Shown: one piece after another, positions 1 through 12,300 of the stretch | Layout of the letters: every line of letters starts with the position of its first letter | Numbering within the stretch: the first letter of the stretch is position 1 | Origin: Spongospora subterranea f. sp. subterranea | Lineage: Eukaryota > Endomyxa: Phytomyxea > Phytomyxea > Plasmodiophorida | Assembly (NCBI GenBank): GCA_049724395.1 | Contig: JAUGWO010000116.1 | Coordinates: forward strand, 35,710 to 99,709 | Direction: 5' to 3' | Length of the DNA stretch: 64,000 nucleotides | Position numbers and translations under genes: made by a program | Notes under the pieces: model-generated | Seen by the model: the letters and a program-made list of their open reading frames with translations, nothing else | What the model was told of the DNA's origin: nothing | Database searches by the model: none

Positions 1-534
1 CTCGTATTTCCGACTTCGGTTCATATGATGACGAAATTCTTGAGTTGAAGGGGCATTCTCCCCGATGTTTGATTCTCAAACCTTCCTTAGATGTCTGATG
101 ATCTCGTTTTTGGAATATCGTGTTGTTTTGCTCAGATTCACTCGAATCGAGGCGTGTCGCAGTTCAACTCTTGTAAGCGCATTCATTATTTTTGCCAATC
201 GTTTACTGGACTTGATGATTTTCGATCAAAAGAGTAGTGGTCATAATTTACATTGATGTCATTTTATTGAGGAGCTGATTCGGTCATTTTCGTTGTACTT
301 CAACGTTTGTCGTCCCATCTGGTGACTAACTTTGTTGTGATCACAGAGTCAACCGTAGTGCTCATTTTCCACGTTCCGTCCACTGATTCCATAAATAAAA
401 CGGAATTCTGTTTTCCACTTTCTCTATTCGTGTCGCTCCAATACAACCACCTGGCAAGATCCGCGATTGGAATCCTCGCCCCCCCCCCCCTTTGACGACG
501 TCTATTAGAGGGGTTCTAGCCCTCATGGCAATGA

Positions 535-731
535 ATTTGTACTCGCCGAAATGGCTCGCATGTTCTGAATACCAGAGGCTGGGAACTCAACAACAGGCAC
601 GTAGTAGCAACCATGCACTGCAAGAGGATTGAGACGACACAAAATGGGATTGCTCCAACTGGAAGGGACAAGCCCCAGTTCCAAACCTCTGGTATTCAGA
701 TCTTGCCAGCCGTTTTTCAGAGTACACTGCC
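535..731. repeat. Imperfect inverted repeat
   Basis: The segment around 535-590 is repeated in reverse complement around 675-731, with the shared core TGAATACCAGAGG on the left and its complement on the right. The arms are about 50 bases with several mismatches and the loop is about 85 bases. It could be an old foldback or miniature transposon; no coding content or target-site duplication is evident. Confidence 0.6.
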
Positions 732-2294
732 CATATATAGTAGTGTTCTTCAATCACATTAGCAATGATGTGAATATTGGTGGATTCGAGCACTTGTTTG
801 TCGTCGTTCCAATTGTCGTTGAAAATGTTGGTACACCATTGTCGCGAGTCTTGGTTTACGCTGGCCGCTGGCCGATTTCTGTGGAACAAGTGGCTTAAAC
901 CCCCCTTGGTGTTAGCATTGTGTCCGCCAACAGCGATTTGTTGGACCTCGTTCTTGTCTCGCGCAAGCGTTCACTTTTACAACCCGATCTCGTCGTCGTT
1001 GACTTCGAACATGAACGCAAACAGCTTCCGTCGAAGGCGTCGATTCAATCGAATCCCATGAATTGTTGCCGATCCCAGTGCGATTGATTTTGGATCCCGA
1101 TCCAGACGGCCCCCGTCGTTCCACTCACTCCACAGCAACCACGATCGGTTTCCTCAACAACAAAGTGCTCTCTGTTTGTCGGACGGCATTGTTGCCGGTT
1201 GATCCCCGGAATTCACAAGCTCCATCATGATGGAACACCGTCAAAATAGTCGGCAATCATTGCGACCCTCGTCGACCCAACCAAGGACGTTCTCAACGTG
1301 ATTGTGTAATTGTGACGATCGCTGGATTTTCGTCGCAACCGCGGGGATTCATCTCAGAACAGAACGATCGCGATTTTCTACAAAACACACGATACATCAT
1401 GAACGCCTACTCGCCGAAGTTCATGCCAACATGTGTTGATTGCTCGGTGAATATGTTCAATTAGAAAGAGTCGGAATAGTTCAAATACCACTCAAAATCC
1501 GGGTTTTAAGTGAACCCGGGTATTGTTTGAAAATGATGTGTTTGGTTGCCACTTTTTGGGGCTTTGAAAGGGTGGTCGAAAACCTTTCGGAATAGATTTT
1601 TTGTGCCAGGCGCCATCACTCTACTCGTGGTTCGCGGGCAGCCTAGGGGGTTTGGACAAGGGTTGCCATTCCAGATCGGTTTGACCTGGGAACAAGCTAC
1701 AAATGGGCGAACGTTGCGGTGTTTGGGTTTAAAACAGAGGCGTGGACGGCAGTGCTGGACCCGATAAATGGGCATTTTCAACTGACCTAAACACAAGATC
1801 AGATCCAGGATCGGGTCAAACCTTGTCATTGTAGCGAAATACATTGCAGATCGACAAATCCACAGTATCCGACTCGTCGGGTCTCAATAACTGTCTCAGC
1901 GGAACTCGTTGCCCATCTTTTAACACATAGTTTAGATCAGAATGGACATTCATCGAATCCAGCACTGGTGATATCCCCTAGTGCAATTCCTGGTCAGATT
2001 TTGCGCCAATTTTGATTCTGAAATTGAATGAAGACGGCCAACAATGGGTCGGATATCAGGAGTGAGCGTGGAAACCGCGAGAGCGATGATTTTTATTCAA
2101 GCGCATGAGACCCCATACGACAAGAATCCTCTGCGTCTCTGAGAGATATTCAAGAGAGTTCGGCGATGGAGTTTGACGATGATGGATTTTTGGCAGCAGT
2201 GAAAGAGCCAGCGGTTGTGGTTGGCAACATCTGCACCACAGTCATTTCGTGGTGGGGATCGCGACAGACCTGGCGCCGCTCGGTCTAACTGAGC

Positions 2295-2475
2295 CGGTTC
2301 TGAGTTAGCGAGCGCGATTTCGACTGTTAATCTGCCAATTAGAGAATACTGAGAATTTATAGAAGCGATATCAAGTATAATCTGAATAGAACAGGTGATA
2401 AGAAATCACTGAATTCTCAGTAATCTTTAACTAACAGATTAACAGTCGAAATCGCGCTCGCTAACTCAGAAACCG
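2295..2475. repeat. Foldback element (MITE-like)
   Basis: The outer 40 bases (2295-2334 and 2435-2475) are reverse complements with a single inserted base. Similarity continues inward for about 25 more bases with mismatches, leaving a small AT-rich loop. Size and structure fit a non-autonomous miniature inverted-repeat transposable element. No target-site duplication could be assigned with confidence. Confidence 0.8.
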
Positions 2476-2861
2476 AATCTCAAGCTCACGTCAATGGACA
2501 CATTAGTTGGAAATCACGACTCCTATGTGAAACGCGCCGATAGGCGTATAAAGTATATGGCGTCACAGAATAGCGCCGCCAACCTGAAGGGCGAAGGCGA
2601 CAGCCTTCTACGTGAGGTTCAATGAAAGAGTATTTTTAGATGTCCTGAATTCCTGGCCATCGTACAGTATTCATAAGGAAAAGGAACCCGACATTGTGGA
2701 TTCCTGTTGCAGAAAAAAACGGAGCCCCAAGATTGAAAAGCGGATTAGTAGAAGAGCCCACACAAGTTCTATCATTTCCATCTACCCCGTTCACAGCCAT
2801 CCACCACCTGTCGTGGCATGGTCACCCTGTCACGGTAATGTTCACCGTCCACAGGAGAGTG

Positions 2862-2896
<35 letters not shown>

Positions 2897-2897
2897 G
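2862..2897. repeat. GCCA tetranucleotide microsatellite
   Basis: About nine uninterrupted copies of GCCA lie about 300 bases upstream of the RNA-binding protein start codon, so they may fall in its promoter or 5' leader. The overlapping frames reading Q-P-A-S here are by-products of the repeat. Confidence 0.9.
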
Positions 2898-3197
2898 CCC
2901 GTCACAGCGTGCCCTCGGGTGTACCCTCGAGCACACTGCCCGTCTCATCCTGTTACTTGTCACTGTCAATCTCATACACCACCACCTGTTTGTTCACAGC
3001 CCCTGAGCCACATACCAATTTTTGCGCGACTCTCTCGACGCATCTTTGCCAGGTCACCCTGCGCAACAAAAAACTGCGAACGCAATTCACTGCCAAGTCC
3101 GATTGAAAGTCCGCGGTCGGTTCCTGTTTTCGCCATCACTAGGGAGATTATAACATTCTTTGGCTGCGGGCACGGTTCCAGCCCAGCTCGTTGATAT

Positions 3198-4857
3198 ATG
3201 ACTGCTGAAGAGGCGACGGTCTCGGCCAATATGAGTTCGACCGTTGACGTGAAGCCGGACACCTCGCCCACATCCGCCGCCCCGTCCGCCGAAACCCCTC
3301 TCGACCTGACGCGCGGCTCCAACCTCCTCATCAACTACCTCCCGCGATCCCTGACGACCGCCGATCTCGAGCGCATGTTCACCCCATTCGGTGTGATCGA
3401 GAAGGCGCGCTGCATTGTCGATCGCCAGACGGGCAGCTGTCAAGGATATGGATTCGTCCAGTTCCAGCAAGTTCAGAGCGCCGCTTTAGCGGTTCAACAT
3501 TTTTCCATGGCGACACCACCGGATGGCACAGCCATGAAGGTGTCGTTTGCTCGTCCAGCCGATACCCATAAGCAGTCGAATCTACATGTTTCGGGTCTGC
3601 CGATCACTTACGACGAGGACAAGTTCAGGGCGCTGTTCGCCGAATACGGCCCGATCTGCGAGCTGACCCTGCTCCGGACGCCGAATGGCGAAAGCCGCGG
3701 GTCGGGTTTCGTTCGTCTCGAATCGCCTAATAAAGCACAAGCTGCAATGAGGGCATTGAACGACTCTATCCCCCCTGACGGCTCCAGGTAATTTTCCCAA
3801 TTGTTCGGTGGTCCGTTGCACTGTCTCTTGTTTTGCAAAATCTGAAGTTGTTGCTGTTTCCAATGACTGTTTTTTTGCTTAGTCGGTTGACGGTACGGTT
3901 TGCATTGGGCACCAAAAAGGAAGCGATGATGTCGAGCCGACCAGGAGGTGTACCTCATCAGGGATATCCTCCTCATCCATATAATCGCGGCCCTCCCCCT
4001 CATCCCTACGCTGCCCCATTCGCACCCCAATATGGCGCCGTTCCCCCAGCCAGGAGTTCGGCCCCGTACGCTCCGTATTCGTCCCCATATGGCGCCGCAC
4101 CCATGCAGCAACAATATTCACCGGCGGTCGCCCCATCCCCATATAGCCAGCCATCCCAATACGCTCCCGGTGCCGCCGCTCCTTCTCCTTACAGTCCTCA
4201 GACCGCGCCATATGCGGCATCGCCATACGCCTCAGCTGGATATTCATACGGTGCACCTGCTGCACAAGCCACTGCTGCATCAGCTAACCCTCGCCTAGCT
4301 GCATTGGAGGCCCAGTTGAAGGAAGCCATCGAAACGCAACAGGTTAATTTCACCTTTCCATCGAAACCGCCATCGTTTTCATCGTATAATTTCAGTTTGA
4401 GAGATGTGCTGCAATTCGCGATCAAATTCAAGTGCTGAATGCGACGCCAACGAGGGCGACGACGCCCGCATACAGTTCCTACGCGACGGCCAGCAATGGG
4501 TACGGTCCAGAGCGGGGAGGCGCTACGGCCCGTCAGCAGACGTCGATGCAATCCCAAATGTATGGGTCGTCGGCCGTCATCGGCGGCGGGGCGTCGTCAC
4601 AATCCACAGCCGGCTACTGTTTGTACACGGCCGGTCTACCATACGACTACGATGAGCAAACGCTGATGACCATGTTTGGCCAGTTCGGTCAGGTCCTCAC
4701 TGTCAAGATCCCACGTGATTCCTCGACACAAGTCCCGAAGGGCTATGCGTTCGTCACCATGGCTTCTCAAGAAGCCGGATCCGCCGCCATCGCTGCGCTA
4801 AACGGGTATCCTCTTGGTTCGCGGACGCTGCAGGTCAAGTTTAAGATTCAGACCTAG
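3198..4857 (+). CDS. Three-RRM RNA-binding protein, ELAV/CELF type
   Basis: Predicted RNA-binding regulator of mRNA processing, stability or translation. Three exons (3198-3787, 3883-4342, 4396-4857) with GT-AG introns join in frame to 503 residues. RRM1 has RNP2 NLLINYLP (about 42-49) and RNP1 GYGFVQF (83-89). RRM2 has NLHVSGLP (128-135) and GSGFVRL (168-174). RRM3 has CLYTAGLP (425-432) and GYAFVTM (466-472). Two close N-terminal RRMs, a long linker and a C-terminal RRM is the ELAV/Bruno/CELF layout. The linker (about 210-420) is rich in Pro, Ala, Tyr, Ser and Gln and looks disordered. The start is the first ATG of a frame that runs straight into RRM1. Family membership is clear; orthology to ELAV versus CELF is not settled. 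The gene stands alone, about 2.3 kb from EF-Tu. Confidence 0.9.
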
Positions 4858-7204
4858 ATTTTTATTTGGATTTTTTGGAATCTTTAAAAACCAGTTGGGG
4901 GACGCGGTCAATACCTTTTTTTGACTATAAACACGTGTTTCCTGTGTTTTATACCCGTATTTCACACTTCGGATTTTGATGGGTTCTCTACCGGCCGCAA
5001 CCCCATTTCCATTTGCAGTAGTTTCGGTCTTGAATCTCTGTCGCTTGCGGTTTGTGGCGGTTTCTTCCTAAATCATGATCTTTGCCATTTTTGCACATGG
5101 CGTGTTTGTAGGTGTATACCGGCTTGGGTTTTTTCCGGGTTTCTGAACTTTCTCTGAGTGATTGCCCTTGTGTATCTAATGACATGTTATGATTTGCTGT
5201 CGAGAACCCCTTATTTACTTTGGCGCAATCGGTTTTCCAGATGCCGAACCCAATTGTTTTTTCGATTCGATTTGGTCTCTGTTTTTGTGCTTCTTTTTTC
5301 CTGTGCGTTTCGCGTGCCAACCGTTCCTTTAATGATTTTCCATCGCCCCACCATTACCAATAAAGTTTGCCTTAATGAACGATCCTCGTTGTTGCTTGTT
5401 TTTCGACCGGTGAACATCGTTGACGATCCTTGAACGAAAATCGCGCAGGCCGAAATGGTCGTCGACGCTATCCGAAGGCGCTTTTTTTTCTGACATGGCG
5501 ACAACAATCGGAAAAAACCTAAAAGCCATTGCTACTCTTTGAAAAAATCTCCAAATCCTAATCTCTTTCATGCAATAGTGACAATGGTCTCCACCCGACA
5601 GTGAAGCCTCGCCTTTCCGGTTGTTTTCGGACCTCGCCGACACATTGCCTGGTTTTGACAGGTTTGCCCAGCCAATAAACTTTTCATGAACTCAACTTTG
5701 AAAAAAGTACATACATTGTTCGCACCAGTTGGGTATTAAAATCTGTGATCGCCTCTCAGCTTTTATCACTGCAGTCATCGAAAATCATCTATCACGGCGT
5801 CGTTTTGCTTTTTACTTTGTGATTGCTTATTGACGCTTAGAGGTAGAGTGAAAAAATACGGACGCATTTCCGTTTGTTGAAATGATGCTGTGATAGATTT
5901 GAGAGGTCGGCTTCTACACCAAGGCGATTGGTGCGGAACGGGCTGTGATTGGCGTAATTAGGGACTTTCTTCCCGAGATGTCGGGTCGAAATGGTCACGC
6001 TTACATACCATGTGCACCCGACACTCGGGAGGAAAAGCTCCTTATTACGCCAATTCCCGTCCGTTCTGCGCCAATCACCTTGGTATGGGAGCAATCGATC
6101 ACAACACCATTCTAACACTAGACACCCCAACCACAACATGGCGTCAACAGGTGTTCGGCAATCATTTCCCACCTTGGACACTCGGTCCCAACGTTATGAC
6201 TCAGGTCCTCGTCGAGGACGTGGACGGGCCTGACCACATCAGGCGCAAATCGCCAATATTGCCTCAGAGATGCCAACAATCATCTCATAAATGCACGATT
6301 GACTGCCCACAAGAACAAGTGAGCGCTTTTAGACAAATACGCGCTCAAGATTACGAACCGGAAAATCAACTTCGCAATATCATGGGCCAATGTCATGTGG
6401 CCATGGTGCTCCAAAGGTTATTCCCTTCGATTTGGCGGCAGGCTCGTTAATTCTCTCAAAATCAAAGGATTTTTCGGCAATTTCACGTTCAAAAGCGAAT
6501 GGAGAACACGATCTTACAGACCGCTACATTGGGAGCTGAAATGGCAATCTGTCGGTCGATGGAGTGGTGCTGACCAACAACGTGGGTGACGATGGTTGTG
6601 GCGAAACGAGGGCCGACAAATGTGAGCGTCGAGGTCGCTGGACGTTGATAATTCCGCCTGTACCATCTCAGGTTTTACTGAGAGATGTCGCGTAGAATCT
6701 GTGAGCTGGCTGAAGAGATCCTGATTGTAAACGTGCCTATGTATGAGCAATGCGCGTGATTAGGTAAAGTGGGCAATGTCTGGAGCAAAATGGCTTCACT
6801 TATTACAGGAGGTTGCAATATTCGGCTCATGATCTTGTGTCGTTCCCAAACCGCGTGTTCCTTTTTCCTTGGTCAAAAAGTCCAAGCTCTGAATTTTGAG
6901 GGATATCAGTAATCTGTGAGCGAGTAATTGCTGCCATTGAACGGGCCCGTTAACGTGCTCGATCACAGGCACCCACGAAGCGAACAAAAAGGCCGTTGCC
7001 GAGTACTATCGCCATGTAATTGGCACCACGTCATGAACAATATTCACTGTCGTTTTCAACCCTTCATGGCAAACAAACCCAACTATTGATCAGGTGACTC
7101 GACCGGTGTAGTTGTACCCTGACGTTTAACAGAGTTGGCTTGCCGCTGATCAATCAGAGAGATTTGTAGCGAAATAATTTCGACAATAAAATGATAGTTA
7201 TTGA
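4858..7204. other. Intergenic region between RNA-binding protein and EF-Tu
   Basis: The first few hundred bases are T-rich and probably carry the 3' UTR of the RRM gene; the end at 7204 abuts the stop codon of minus-strand EF-Tu. Open frames here are short, overlap on both strands and show no domain. The only structured feature I see is the inverted repeat at 5917-6085. Confidence 0.55.
5917..6085. repeat. Imperfect inverted repeat with 70-base arms
   Basis: Arms 5917-5986 and 6016-6085 are reverse complements at roughly 80 percent identity around a 29-base spacer. Shared blocks include ATTGGCGTAAT and CCCGAG. Coding-like frames across it are side effects of the symmetry. It is probably an aged foldback element. 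Confidence 0.75.
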
Positions 7205-8440
7205 TTAATTGAGAATATCAGTGATGACGCCGGCGCCAACGGTACGGCCACCTTCGCGAAGCGCGAACCTCATCCCCTTCTCGACCGCGACGGGCTCCAG
7301 GAGGTCGATGGTGAAGTTGGCGTTGTCACCGGGCATGACCATGGGCGACTCCTCCGGAAGCACGATCGTGCCGGTCACGTCCGCGGTTCGAATGAACAGC
7401 TGCGGTTTGTAGTTGGTGACGAACGCGGTGTGGCGCCCACCCTCTTCCTTGGTCAGGACGTAGACCTCGGCCTTGATCTTGGTCGTCGCCTTTTGCGTGC
7501 CCGGCTTGCACATGACCTGCCCTCGTCGTACGTCCTCGCGTTTCACACCGCGAAGCAGGATCCCAACGTTGTCGCCGGATTGGCCACGCTCCATATCTTT
7601 GTGGAACATCTGGACTCCAGTGCAGGTCGACGTGATGGATTGGCCAGTTAATCCGACGATCTCGACTTCGTCTCCCGTCCGGATATTGCCGGTGGCGATA
7701 CGTCCAGTGCACACCGTTCCTCGTCCGGCGATCGAGAACACGCCTTCGATCGGCATCAAAAACGTCTTGTCGTTTTCACGGGCGGGTTCCGGGATGTACT
7801 CGTCGACGGTCTTCATGAGCTCGATGATCGACTGAGTGCCCAACGGGCTGGTTTTATCGCCATTGAGCGCGGACAGCGCCGAACCTCGAACGATCGGGAC
7901 CTCATCGCCTGGGTATTTATACGTGTCAAGCAGCTCACGAATCTCCATCTCGACCAGCTCCAATAGTTCCGGGTCCGTCATCAGATCGCACTTGTTCAGG
8001 AACACGACCAGGTTCGGGATCCCGACTTGGCGTGCCAGAAGAATGTGCTCCCGGGTCTGAGGCATTGGCCCATCCGGGGCAGACACGACCAGGATACCAC
8101 CTTCCATCTGCGCCGCTCCTGTGATCATGTTCTTCACGTAATCGGCGTGTCCAGGGCAGTCGACATGGGCGTAATGGCGACTGGCGGTCTCGTATTCGAC
8201 GTGGGCCGAGTTGATGGTGATTCCACGAGCGCGCTCCTCCGGGGCCTTGTCGATATCGGCGTACGATTTCGCCACACCGGATCCGTTCACCTCGGACATG
8301 ACCTTGGTCAACGCCGCGGTCAGCGTCGTCTTCCCGTGATCGACATGGCCGATCGTCCCGATGTTCACATGGGGTTTCGATCGAGCGTAGGTTGACAGCA
8401 GACGACGACTGGCGCTACTGATCACGGACCACATCGCCAT
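7205..8440 (-). CDS. TUFM: Mitochondrial translation elongation factor Tu
   Basis: GTPase that carries aminoacyl-tRNA to the mitochondrial ribosome. It has the G1 loop GHVDHGKT, the RGITIN switch region, G3 DCPGH, G4 NKCD and the following beta-barrel domains, with no intron. From the methionine at 8440 the protein is 411 residues: about 20 residues of Arg/Ser-rich, acid-free presequence, then the usual bacterial-type start [16 protein letters not shown]. The frame stays open to a methionine at 8701, but that extra stretch looks like translated leader, so I prefer 8440. The higher GC of this gene is normal for a highly expressed gene. It lies head-to-head with topoisomerase II, about 0.9 kb apart. 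Confidence 0.95.
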   Translation of the reverse strand: MAMWSVISSASRRLLSTYARSKPHVNIGTIGHVDHGKTTLTAALTKVMSEVNGSGVAKSYADIDKAPEERARGITINSAHVEYETASRHYAHVDCPGHADYVKNMITGAAQMEGGILVVSAPDGPMPQTREHILLARQVGIPNLVVFLNKCDLMTDPELLELVEMEIRELLDTYKYPGDEVPIVRGSALSALNGDKTSPLGTQSIIELMKTVDEYIPEPARENDKTFLMPIEGVFSIAGRGTVCTGRIATGNIRTGDEVEIVGLTGQSITSTCTGVQMFHKDMERGQSGDNVGILLRGVKREDVRRGQVMCKPGTQKATTKIKAEVYVLTKEEGGRHTAFVTNYKPQLFIRTADVTGTIVLPEESPMVMPGDNANFTIDLLEPVAVEKGMRFALREGGRTVGAGVITDILN

Positions 8441-9327
8441 GGCTGGAAACGTGAGACGGTTGATGTTACGATGACGTACGGATAGGGCAGTAACGGCAGA
8501 GATGGACGGGAGGTTGGTATTATGTTGCAGTTGCGGAGAGAAGGATAGGGGGGTGCTGAATGAAGTAATTGCGGTGACCGTGGGGGGGGGGGCCAAACAC
8601 CCACACTGATATGGGGAAGTCCGAATGTACTTGTTATGTACAGTGACTGACTTGGGTGCATGCCTTCGAAAAATTTCGCTGGAAGCGAACAGGCGGTACA
8701 ATACACACGTAATTACTTCGATGGGAATGATTCAACAATTAAAAAACCATAGACAGATCCCATCAATGCTACACATTCAGAATGGGATGCAATTTCGTCA
8801 GAGTTTCGTCAAACGCTGTTCGGTAGTCCCACAGGTCAAAGAACTCAGGCAGATTACAAAACGAATGATCATCGGCGTCAAATTGGGGAAGCAACATTGT
8901 CAATGTGTCTGCTTAAACACTTCTGGACCAGCCGCTTTTTATCTCCCATCCCCACCTGAAACCACCGATTTTCACTTGCGAGATCATAAAAAAACTAACG
9001 AACATGGCGTGCAAGGAGATTGATCTGCTGACGTGTAACTTCGCAAAAATCATTGTAGTTTCTGTGTGGAACTAGTGGAGCGCAGCACTGTACCTATGGA
9101 GAAAAATCCGAACATCGGGCGACTCGCGCAGTTATTCCTGGCTCACACGGCGCAGTTGTTTTCCATCCAACGTTGCGAGAAAATTTGGATCAGTTTTGGC
9201 GATTGATTGTAGCGTAGGATCAGTGTCGCTAAAAGGTAGTGTAAGTGTATCTTGACATATCCCGCCGTCTCCAACATGTTCAGAAAGGATAACCACTCGA
9301 ACAGCGATAAAGGTCCGGTCGGTGGCG
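8441..9327. promoter_or_regulatory. Divergent promoter region, EF-Tu and topoisomerase II
   Basis: This 0.9-kb spacer lies between two genes transcribed away from each other, so it should hold both promoters and leaders. A G homopolymer occurs near 8582-8591. I see no certain TATA box or named element. An open plus-strand frame at 8625-9023 has no recognisable domain. Confidence 0.5.
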
Positions 9328-12300
9328 ATGGTCGTGTCCGGAGCTCAGCAGAAGACGATCGAGGAGATCTATCAGAAGAAGGTATGCATAGACTGAGTAG
9401 TAAATCATGTCGGAACCGATTCTGATGGATTTACGGTCGGGGTGCAGACCCAACTCGAGCATATTCTGTTACGTCCAGATTCCTACGTTGGTTCAGTCGA
9501 AGCGGCCGAATATCGCCAGATATGGCTGCTTAACAATGACTCCACTCAAATGGAGCGGCGCACGGTCACGGTTGTTCCTGCTTTGTATAAGATCTTCGAT
9601 GAGGTGAGAAGCTTTAAGCGCCATCGGTGTTTCGCATCAACTGCATCTTGCTAACTTACCGTAGATTCTTGTAAATGCGGCTGACAACAAACAGCGGGAT
9701 CCTGCTAATATGGACACCATTAAGGTAAGCAAACAGTTTTCATGATTTGTTCATACACGTTTAATCATTTGCGCTGCATTACTGGCTTTGGGTTTTTATT
9801 CATGTCAATGCGCTGCTTTTGAATGCGTAGGAAGCACAGGCGTTTTTTGAAAATTTTGCATTTTTTGTGCGCTAGACCGCATTATCGTGCGATTTGCTGA
9901 TCGCCGCATCATTTAGGTGGACATTGATCGAGAAAATGGCGAAATAACAGTCTTCAATAACGGCAAGGGGATTCCAATCCAGATCCATACCGAACATCAG
10001 ATCTATGTTCCGGAACTGATTTTTGGTCACTTATTGACTTCGTCCAATTACAATGATACGGATAAGAAGACTACTGGTGGGCGTAATGGATACGGTGCAA
10101 AGTTGACCAATATATACAGTACTCAATTCATTGTTGAGACGAACGAATGCAACTCCGGAAAATATTTTCGGCAGGTATACAAGATCATGCCCTAATTTTC
10201 CAGTTAATGCATTTACTAGACGTCCAGTGCTCAGATATCGTTTCTTTTTGTTGTACATTTGTTCACTGTAAATTTGATGAAAACAAACTGCTGTCTTCTC
10301 GGTATAGGTATTCAAAAATAACATGGCTGAGAAAGGCGAGCCTATCATCAAGAAGGCTCAAACTGGGAAGGTGGGTTAACCCACATCGGGTGTCTCTGTA
10401 TTGATTCACATTCTATGTCGCAGGATTGGACCCGTATTACGTTCCGTCCTGATTTCCCCAAATTCGGAATGTCGGGTTTCGATGATGACATTTACGATTT
10501 AATGGTATTACTTCCCTTATGATATCTCGTGTGGTTTTAATCCTCTGCAGGTGAAACGTGTTTACGATCTTGCAGGCTGTACTGACAAATCTGTCAAAGT
10601 CTATTTGAATGGTGTTAAACTAAAAGTACCCTTTTTCTTTATTTTCATTCTAGGTCGTTTCATTTGTTTTATAGATAAATACCTTTCGCGATTATATCAA
10701 CATGCATCTTCCGGAGGGTTCAGAGACAAAACGTATTTATGACGCTTCTTTTGATCGTTGGGAGGTTTGAGCATGAGAATGCACGTCGTGCTCAGTGATT
10801 TCATTGTGGATTCGCAGGTGTGTGTTGCCGTCAGCGATGGCTCGTTTGAACAAGTGTCGTTTGTCAACTCTATCTGGACGATTAAGGGCGGAAAACATGT
10901 CGACTACGTTACGGATCAGATTGTCAAAGGCGCTATAGCCTGTACGGTCTTCACGATTTGCACAAAAACCTTTTTGCGAATCATTGCTTCGAATGACTTC
11001 AAACTATTAGTTTTTTTTTCGAGAATCTTTATCCAACGTTTTTGTCGCTAATCATTATGTGTTTTCCGTCAGCAATATCGAAGAAAAAAGGGGCGCCAAA
11101 ATCTTTGAAACCGTCTCACATCAGGAATCATTTGTTCGTCTTTGTCAATGCTCTTATTGAAAATCCAGCTTTTGATTCTCAGACGAAGGTATTCAGTATT
11201 TTTTCTTATTTACATGTCGCCCATAGCTAATTATTTTCTGTTTTAGGAAACGATGACTTCCAACTCGAAGACGTTTGGGTCCAAATATGAAATTTGCGAA
11301 GCCTTAATCAAAAAGAGTAAGCTTTATTGCCCATTCATTGTTTGTTCGGGATTTGGTTCTTCTCTGCTAGTTTCCAAATCGGTTCAAGTTCTTACACATT
11401 TGTTTTTCGATAGTTCTGGATGTCGGTCTTCGCGATGCTGTTCTCTCATGGTCAAAATTTCGCGAAACGAAAGACTTGAAGAAGAATGATGGGAGCAAAA
11501 AGTCGAAAATACTGGGTATTGCCAAGCTTGACGACGCAAATTGGGCTGGGACTCGCCAATCACAGCAATGTATGCCACTTTTTTTTTCGTGCACATTTTT
11601 CACAGCGCGTCACTTGGCATCGTTCAGTCTGTATAAATGTGAATTCTTTTTATAATTTCTTTTACTCTTAGGTACGTTGATTCTTACCGAAGGTGATAGT
11701 GCCAAGGCTCTTGCGGTCAGTGGCCTTTCCATTATTGGAAGAGACAAATATGGTGTGTTCCCCCTCAAAGGTATACTGTATTGGTTTCTGGTGATTCGTT
11801 GATTAATAACCAATTGTCTCAGGTAAATTGCTAAATGTACGGGAGGCGTCCGGAGCTCAGATCCTCAAGAATGAGGAAATTTCTAACATCAAGAAAATCC
11901 TTGGGCTTCAACAGGTAACGTCCCACGATTACCCATCTTTCACCATTACCTTCTCAAAGTTTCGTCCAGGGCGTCAAGTATACAGATGTCTCGAAACTAC
12001 GCTATGGTCATCTCATGATTGTACGCTGCAGTGTCCTGCTATTATATCATGTCCTGTTTTCTTATTTTGTTTATAGATGACTGATCAGGATCAGGACGGC
12101 TCTCACATAAAAGTTTGCTTTTAGCCATTCTCGCAAAGCGAAAATTCACTTTTAGTACAGGGATTGCTCATCAATTTCCTGCACACGTTCTGGCCTTCGT
12201 TGCTGAAAATGAACACATTCCTTTCACAGTTTATCACTCCAATTGTAAAGGCAACTAAAGGTGCCGGCACGATGTCTTTGACTTCGCTGCGAAGTGATTG

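Larger units (their letters stand above)
1..3197. other. Intergenic region without a convincing gene
   Basis: No open frame in this stretch shows a recognisable domain, and the longest ones overlap on both strands. It holds two inverted repeats (535-731 and 2295-2475), a short C homopolymer near 480-490 and a GCCA microsatellite near 2862-2897. The last 200 bases should contain the promoter and 5' leader of the RNA-binding protein gene that starts at 3198, but I see no diagnostic promoter element. Confidence 0.6.

Noticed and set aside
1506-1844. 112-residue minus-strand frame
   Set aside because: No domain, unusual Pro/Cys composition and an overlapping opposite frame.
2612-3194. Long overlapping frames upstream of the RRM gene
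   Set aside because: They run through a GCCA microsatellite, overlap in two phases, and lack domains; more likely leader and promoter sequence.
7209-8395. Plus-strand frames opposite EF-Tu
   Set aside because: Antisense shadows of a GC-rich conserved gene.
8625-9023. 132-residue plus-strand frame between EF-Tu and topoisomerase II
   Set aside because: No domain, and it overlaps the EF-Tu leader on the opposite strand; likely chance.
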